Of a stretch of 64,000 nt of DNA, positions 55,275 to 64,000 are shown piece after piece (the first letter of the stretch is position 1; each line of letters begins with the position of its first letter). The position numbers and the translations under genes are program-made. The notes under the pieces were generated by a model. That model was not told the origin of the DNA, made no database searches, and saw nothing but the letters and a program-made list of their open reading frames with translations. Origin of the DNA: Spongilla lacustris (lineage: Eukaryota > Porifera > Demospongiae > Spongillida > Spongillidae); NCBI GenBank assembly GCA_949361645.1, contig OX442426.1:3840673-3904672 (forward strand). Direction: 5' to 3'.

Positions 55275-55474
55275 ATAAGCATGGTTTGTCATGGATTAGT
55301 AATGGATACCATTCCCGGTTATTCAGGCCTGATCAGGCCTATTTATGTCTCCATTGAATGCCATGTCATGGCATGCAATGCTAAGTCATGGCATGACACT
55401 ATGGCAAGTCATGCCATGACTTGGATCCAAGTCATGCCAAATCATGGCATGACATGCCATATTTTTTCTTAGGG
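55275..55474. repeat. Right subterminal repeats of the EnSpm element
   Basis: Copies of AAGTCATGGCATGAC, CATGCCATGACTTGG and related palindromes, ending with the terminal CTTAGGG. Partner of the array at 48101-48310. Confidence 0.75.
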
Positions 55475-56554
55475 CGCTTCTGTATCGAAGAGGTACGCTT
55501 AGACTAACCCGCATTCAAGGCCCGTAGCTTGCCGTCGAAACTTCACTACACCTCGTGGTTTGCAACACAAATAGAAAAAAGTTGTTTCTTTCCTAGCCTA
55601 GTGCGATTAGCCCATCGTTGTTTTTGAGTGAGCTCACGTTCCAAAGGTCTTCGGTTGTCAAGGTCGTTGTCAAGGGATGACATCATCATTTCAAACTTTT
55701 GGAAAACGAACCTCGTGTCCACAAAACATTGGGCCGCAAACACCTGTGCTATATTGGTGTAGTTAAGTTCAATTCTATAGCTAAATTAATTAACTTACTG
55801 TGCAATATATATATGGAACGTTCTATGAGATTTTGATGCTTGTGATTTTATATATATAGCATCCAATTCGAAGCACTATATCTTCCAAACGGTTTGCACT
55901 ATTGACTTCCTATTTTCAGCACTTCATACTACACCATTTCTCTATGCTAAAATACATTTTGGGGTCTTGCACTTACTCCGTGCCAGGATTGCAATGTCCG
56001 ATACCCCACCGGGTTCAAACCCGACATAACTTTCAGTAGGAGTAATCAAATCGCTTCAAATTCGGTTTGTAGGTAGGGAGGTCCTATACCTATTGATTTG
56101 TTCTGTTCGTTAATTTTCATGCCATCCGTTACGGAGAAACAGCTGTGCAAAGTAAATACACGTTTCCCGCTCGAATCGCGCCTTTATATATTCACGGAAC
56201 AGTTTCCATTCTCCGGAGCACATAATAGGGCGTGATAACCACACCCCAAACAAACGGGCGGCTGAATTGTAATGCTTGTTACGGTTGTTTTTCGGTGTAG
56301 ATAAACGATATGGGGTGACGTATAACACGAGTGAAGGCGAGCTCGTCGAGTTTCACTGAATCAGTCGGCGGATGAGTTCGAACTGTACGAATACGACGAT
56401 CGATATTCAAGCTTGATACATTGGACGAGGATGGAGAGATTGAGAAAGGTAGCGATGGCGGTCGTACCACTGACGATGGTAGTTGTGTTGGTGATAGGGA
56501 GTGAGCAGCCCCTAAAGTACCAAAGAGCCACCAGCCCCACCCCCACATAGCCAA
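55475..56554. other. No supported gene; CpG-richer stretch
   Basis: A minus-strand frame (55743-55546, FVFQKFEMMMSSLDNDLDNR and on) has an acceptor-like CACAG before it but no recognised domain. At 56300-56460 CpG density rises. A plus-strand frame there reads EYDDRYSSLIHW, then a hydrophobic AMAVVPLTMVVVLVIG segment, and stops at 56550. It could be a signal-anchor exon, but this is weak. Confidence 0.3.
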
Positions 56555-56563
56555 GGGGGTAAT

Positions 56564-58777
<2,214 letters not shown>

Positions 58778-58786
58778 GGGGGTAAT

Positions 58787-60181
58787 GGGGCTAGGCCCTT
58801 CACTGCAGTTCGCTCAGCAGCCCTGGGGCCAAAAAGGCCATCCCCACACAGCAGAACCACAAGCCCCCTCACTGCAAGTGCACACTATATACCTTTGGAA
58901 CCATTAAGCCCCATGCTGCAATTTAAATTAATAGCCTCACATTCCAAATAGTGGAGCCATCAAGTGGAATTAACAGGCCCCATAATTCCAGCAAGGGAGC
59001 CACCAGCTAACCTGGCCAATGGAGCTAGCATCCACAATGCCATTGGAGACACCAGTCCTCTCGCAAATAGATCATCAGACCCCTACACTGCCAGCAGGGA
59101 TGTGGCCCCCACAATAATGCCAATGGAGATGCCAGCCCTCAGGCTGCAAATGGAATCAGCATCCCCAACAATTTCAGGGGAGCCATGAACTACATGTACC
59201 AACAACACGTGATGACCTCACTACCAAATCAACCATTAGCCCTCACTCCGCAAGTGGTCTTAACAGGCCCCACACACTGGGACCAACCCCCCCCCCCCCC
59301 CCCCCCCCCCCCCGCACTACCTTTCTTTCAATGCAAGTTGAGTCAGCTGGGATCCCCCACACAGTAGAACCACCAGCCCCCCTCACCGCAAGCTCATGAA
59401 CAGTACCAGTGGAACCTGTAAAGTCTACACTGCAACTGAACCTAATACATAAAGCCTCACACTGCAGTCAGCAGCCCATGGAACCATTCTTACAGAACAC
59501 CCTCAGCTACCCAGGGCCAATGGGGTAGCATCCACAAAGTCAGTGAAGATGCCACCCCAAGTTGAGTCAGCAGCTCCTACACAAACAAGGGCCGATAGGG
59601 CCAGCCCCACACAGTAGAACCACCAGCTCCTCTCTGCTCACTTCAAATAGAGCCACTAGACCCTCTACCAGTACACGCTGCAAGTCCAGACAGCAGGCCA
59701 CACCAGTGGAGCCCTCTCACAGATGGAGCCCAGCAAGGAAGTACCAGCTGCCACACAACCAGTGGTCAATCGAGCCCCCAGAATAATGCCAGTGGAGAAA
59801 TCAGAATCGCACTGCAAATGGATTCAGCAACCCCAAAAATTTCAGGGGAGCCATGAACTACACGTAAATATACTAGAGGGAAAAAAAACCCACACATGCC
59901 CCCTTCAAACACTATAACAGAACAAGTGGAACTTTAAGCCCTCATAGTTAATACGTAGCAGTCCCCACAGCTCTCCCCCCCCCCCCCCCCCCCCCCCCTC
60001 CCTACTACCTGTCCTACAATGAAAGAGGGGCCAATCAGCCAATGGGACAGTACAACCACCAACCCTCTTCATTGGTCAGGGGACATGTACCATAAGAACA
60101 CATGCCGCCATCACTACCAGTTGAACCTCAATGCAAGTGGACTTAACAGGCCCACCACACACTGGTGCCAGCCCTCGCCCC

Positions 60182-60212
<31 letters not shown>

Positions 60213-63200
60213 AGTCCCCCTCTGCTCACTACCTGTCTGTCCTTCACTGCAAGTTGCGTCAGCAGTCCATGGGCCAATGGGGGCCGTAGAACTACCACTC
60301 CGCCTCACTGCAATCACACAGAACCTTTAGAACCAACCATTAACCACCATAATGCAAGTGAACCCAATACTACAAAACCTGACCCCCACACTGCCAGCAA
60401 GGGAGCACCAGCTGCCACATAACCAGAGGGTCAATGTGGCCCCCACTTAATGCCAGTGGAGAAGGCAGCCCTCACACTGCAAATGGAGTCAGTAGCCCCA
60501 ACAATTTCAGGGGACATGTGCATGTACGCACATGTACTAATGGAATCACACATGCCCCCTTCATACACTACCAATGGAACCAGTGGAACATTTAGCCCTC
60601 ACAGCAAGTGGACTTATTCCTTAGCAGCCCCCACAGCGCCCCCCCCCCCCCCCCCCCCACTACCTGTCCTTCACTGAAAGAGGGGGCTAATGGGACCATC
60701 CCCACACAATACAACTACCAGCCTTCCTCATTGCAAGCCAATGGAACCATTAACTCCCAAGCTGCAATTGAACTTAGTAACCTCACACTGCAAGTCCAGT
60801 CAAAAGCGCTGCACAACCAGTAGAGCCACCAGCCCTTCCACATATGGTGTTATCAGACCGTTCACTGCCAGCGGTCAATGGGGCCCCCATAATAATGCCC
60901 ATACTCTACAAATGGTTCCCTTTCATGTGTGGGTTACACTGGTAGTGAGGAGGCTTGTGACTTTGCTGACAGTGTGGGGTCTGCTAACTTCACTTGGAAA
61001 GAAAGCAAGGTGTGATGCATAATATTGTTGCCTTTATGGACTGTGCCTATGTGTGCAATTTACATGCAGTTGTATATTCCCCATGTTACTTTTATTACAT
61101 CTAAGATGTTACTTATTGCTACATGTACATAAAGCACTAGTTTCCAGCAAGAGGGTACATGTACATTTTAGAAAAGAAATGTACAACTCAAACCTTTTTG
61201 TATGCCTTGCTTGCCTATATAAACCAACTACCATGGGTGCAGACCACCCAAAATCAGTACTGATAGGGCAGGTAATGATATTCACCCACCAATAACAAGG
61301 CTTCACTAAACCTCAGATAAACAGATACACAATTGTGTGTACAGAAAACAGGTATACACATGAACACACTGCAAGGCAACTTCAGTAGTTGTGTTTCTAT
61401 TTGTTAGTGGCTCCAATGGGGACTGGTGATTTACACATAGTGTGGGGGCTAGTAGCTCCACTGGTAAATGATGGCTCGCCTAAAAGTGTCGGGGTGCCAA
61501 GTCCATATGCAGTTTGGGGGGGGGGGGGGGGGGGGGGGGGGGGCTCTGGACCATTGATTGTAAAGGACAGGATCTGGCCCCAGTGCTAATATAAGTCCAA
61601 TTGCAGTGAGGGCTAATGGTTCCACTGGTTCCATGTGTTGTGTTAGGAGCAGGGAATGTGTGGGTCCATTGGTACATCTAGTTCAGGGGGCTGGGGTCTC
61701 CACTGGCATTATTGTGGGGTGACTCCTGGTTATGTGGCAGCTGATGGCTGACTGGACTTGCAGTGTGTCTAGCGGCTCCATTTGAAGTGAGCAGAGAGGG
61801 GCTGGTGGTTGTCTGTGTGGAGCTGGCCCCTACAGGCCCCTGTTTGTGTGGGGGCTGCTGACTCAACTTGGGCACTGGCTTTGTGGAGGCTACCCCATCG
61901 GCCCTGGAATGGTTCCATAAGTTGTGCATGGGCTGCTGACTGCATGGACATGTGAGGCTATTAAGTTCAGTTGTAGGGAACACTTTACAGGTTCCACTGG
62001 TATTGTTCATGAGCTTGAGGTGAGGGGGCTGGTGGTGGCCCCTCAACTGCTGACTCAACTTACATGCAGCAATAGAAAGGTAGTGGGGGCGTGGGCTGGC
62101 CTCAATGCGTGGGACCTGCTAGGTCCACTTGCGGAGTGAGGGTTAATGGCTCATCTGGTAGTGAGAGCATGTGTTATCGATACATGTAGTTAGTGGCTCC
62201 CCTAAAATTGTTAGGGATGCCAACTCCATTTGCTGTGTGATGGCTGGCATCTCCACTGGCATTATTGTGGGGGCCAAATTTCTGCTAGCAGTGTGGGGGT
62301 ATGATAACTCTATTTGTGAGAAGGCTGGTAGCTCCAACGTTTGTGCAGAGGTTCCATTGGCTTGCAATGAGGAAGGCTGGTAGTTGTACTGTGTGAGGAA
62401 GGTCCCATTAGCCCCCTCTTTCAGTGAAGAACAGGTTGTGAGGGCTGCTAAGTAATACGTCCACTTGCTGTGAGGGCTAAAAGTTCCACTGCATGGTTCC
62501 ATTGGTGGGGCGTTATTCCATTGGTACATGTACATGTGCGTACATGCACATGTCCCCTGAAATTGTTGCATGGGGCTACTGACTCCATTTACAGTGTGAG
62601 GGCTGCCTTCTCCACTGGCATTAAGTGGGGGCCACATTGAACCTCTGGTTGTGTGGCAGCTGGTGCTCCCTTGCTGGCAGTGTGGGGGTCAGGTTTTGCA
62701 GTATTGAGTTCACTTGCAGTATGGGGGTTAATAGTTGGTTCCAGAGGTAGTGTGTGATTGCAGTGAGGCGGAGTGGTAGTTCTACGGCCCCCATTGGCCC
62801 ATGGACTGCTGACGCAACTTGCAGTGAAGGACAAGTAGTGAGCAGAGGGGGGCTGAGGGGGGGGGAGGAGGAGTGAGGGCTGGCACCAGTGTGTGGTGGG
62901 CCTGTTAAGTCCACTTGCATTGAGGTTCAACTGGTAGTGATGGCATGTGTTCTTGGTACATGTCCCCCCTGACCAATGAAGAGGGTTGGTGGTTGTACTG
63001 TCCCATTGGCTGATTGGCCCCTCTTTCATTGTAGGACAGGTAGTAGGGGGAGGGGGGGGGGTGGAGAGCTGTGGGGACTGCTACGTATTAACTATGAGGG
63101 CTTAAAGTTCCACTTGTTCTGTTATAGTGTTTGAAGGGGGCATGTGTGGGTTTTTTTTCCCTCAAGTATATTTACGTGTAGTTCATGGCTCCCCTGAAAT

Positions 63201-64000
63201 TTTTGGGGTTGCTGAATCCATTTGCAGTGCGATTCTGATTTCTCCACTGGCATTATTCTGGGGGCTCGATTGACCACTGGTTGTGTGGCAGCTGGTACTT
63301 CCTTGCTGGGCTCCATCTGTGAGAGGGCTCCACTGGTGTGGCCTGCTGTCTGGACTTGCAGCGTGTACTGGTAGAGGGTCTAGTGGCTCTATTTGAAGTG
63401 AGCAGAGAGGAGCTGGTGGTTCTACTGTGTGGGGCTGGCCCTATCGGCCCTTGTTTGTGTAGGAGCTGCTGACTCAACTTGGGGTGGCATCTTCACTGAC
63501 TTTGTGGATGCTACCCCATTGGCCCTGGGTAGCTGAGGGTGTTCTGTAAGAATGGTTCCATGGGCTGCTGACTGCAGTGTGAGGCTTTATGTATTAGGTT
63601 CAGTTGCAGTGTAGACTTTACAGGTTCCACTGGTACTGTTCATGAGCTTGCGGTGAGGGGGGCTGGTGGTTCTACTGTGTGGGGGGTCCCAGCTGACTCA
63701 ACTTGCATTGAAAGAAAGGTAGTGCGGGGGGGGGGGGGGGGGGGGGTTGGTTCCAGTGTGTGGGGCCTGTTAAGACCACTTGCGGAGTGAGGGCTAATGG
63801 TTGATCTGTTAGTGAGGTCATCACGTGTTGTTGGAACATGTAGTTCATGGCTCCCCTGAAATTGTTGGGGATGCTGATTCCATTTGCAGCCTGAGGGCTG
63901 GCATCTCCATTGGCATTATTGTGGGGGCCACATCCCTGCTGGCAGTGTAGGGGTCTGATGATCTATTTGCGAGAGGACTGGTGTCTCCAATGGCATTGTG
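58787..64000. repeat. Large inverted duplication of degenerate repeats, open at window end
   Basis: The plus strand at 59033-60000 pairs with the complement of 63035-64000 at about 99 percent identity; only a handful of differences were counted. The pairing continues inward with more indels and lower identity to about 60950 and 62050, around a centre of about 1.1 kb. The sequence is built from short degenerate modules (CTCACTGCAAGTGGA, AATGCCAGTGGAG, CAGTAGAACCACCAGC) with poly-C/poly-G runs. The right arm runs off the window. Pro-rich ORFs on both strands here are repeat products. Confidence 0.85.
59287..60660. repeat. Poly-C runs of the left arm
   Basis: C-runs of about 18-33 bases sit at 59287-59313, 59979-59998, 60189-60210 and 60640-60658. 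Mirror poly-G runs occur at 61516-61543 and 63726-63746. Run lengths differ between arms. Confidence 0.85.

Larger units (their letters stand above)
48101..55474 (-). mobile_element. EnSpm/CACTA-type DNA transposon with two divergent genes
   Basis: The termini are inverted, CCGTAAGAAAAAATATGGCA on the left (48101) and CCCTAAGAAAAAATATGGCA on the right read as complement (ending 55474). Both are followed by dense subterminal copies of GCCATGACTTGGCATGAC-like palindromes. A Tnp2-type transposase lies on the minus strand and a BEN-domain gene on the plus strand, diverging from a shared 84-bp interval. A possible 2-bp CG duplication flanks the ends. A 1499-bp foldback element is nested in the transposase. 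Confidence 0.85.

Overview
This window is eukaryotic, from an animal and probably a marine invertebrate. It has spliced genes with GT-AG introns, animal-type DNA transposons (piggyBac, Tc1/mariner-like, EnSpm/CACTA), BEL/Pao, Gypsy and DIRS retrotransposons, long homopolymer and (CA)n tracts, and a striking excess of the octamer TACATGTA. A sponge or cnidarian would fit, but the species cannot be fixed from the sequence alone. No rRNA, tRNA, operon or CRISPR was seen.

Layout: 1-2707 no recognisable gene; 2708-4971 (-) decayed non-LTR retrotransposon with a C-terminal restriction-like endonuclease; 5129-7041 small LTR element with 316-bp LTRs, 5-bp TSD and a 24-bp minisatellite instead of pol; 8470-15218 BEL/Pao element (TSD GGTCC) carrying two later insertions, one a palindromic 449-bp piggyBac-type MITE; 16856-25169 a three-level nest, BEL/Pao derivative interrupted in its 3' LTR by a Tc1/mariner-like element (TA TSD), itself interrupted by a Gypsy element (TSD GACAG); 26235-27387 non-autonomous DNA element; 28868-29892 near-perfect 1-kb palindrome; 30042-34890 DIRS-group tyrosine-recombinase retrotransposon with split direct repeats; 37600-43260 the only part with candidate host-like exons, including a RING/zinc-finger region resembling the N-terminal part of RAG1-like proteins; 43344-47290 piggyBac-type element split by a Gypsy fragment; 48101-55474 EnSpm/CACTA element with a broken Tnp2-type transposase, an opposite-strand spliced gene that models as an uninterrupted 323-codon BEN-domain protein, and a nested 1499-bp foldback element; 56564-58777 DNA element with 9-bp TSD; 58787 to the window end, one arm, centre and part of the other arm of a large inverted duplication built from degenerate repeats.

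The window is therefore mostly a transposon graveyard with readable insertion chronology. Most coding regions are broken, and several catalytic residues are visibly lost (BEL protease Asp, Gypsy RT Asp, DIRS recombinase Arg, integrase core segments). The exception is the BEN gene, which keeps an open reading frame through 11 inferred exons while the divergent transposase beside it is disrupted. That contrast and the RAG1-like zinc-finger exons are the most promising biology here.
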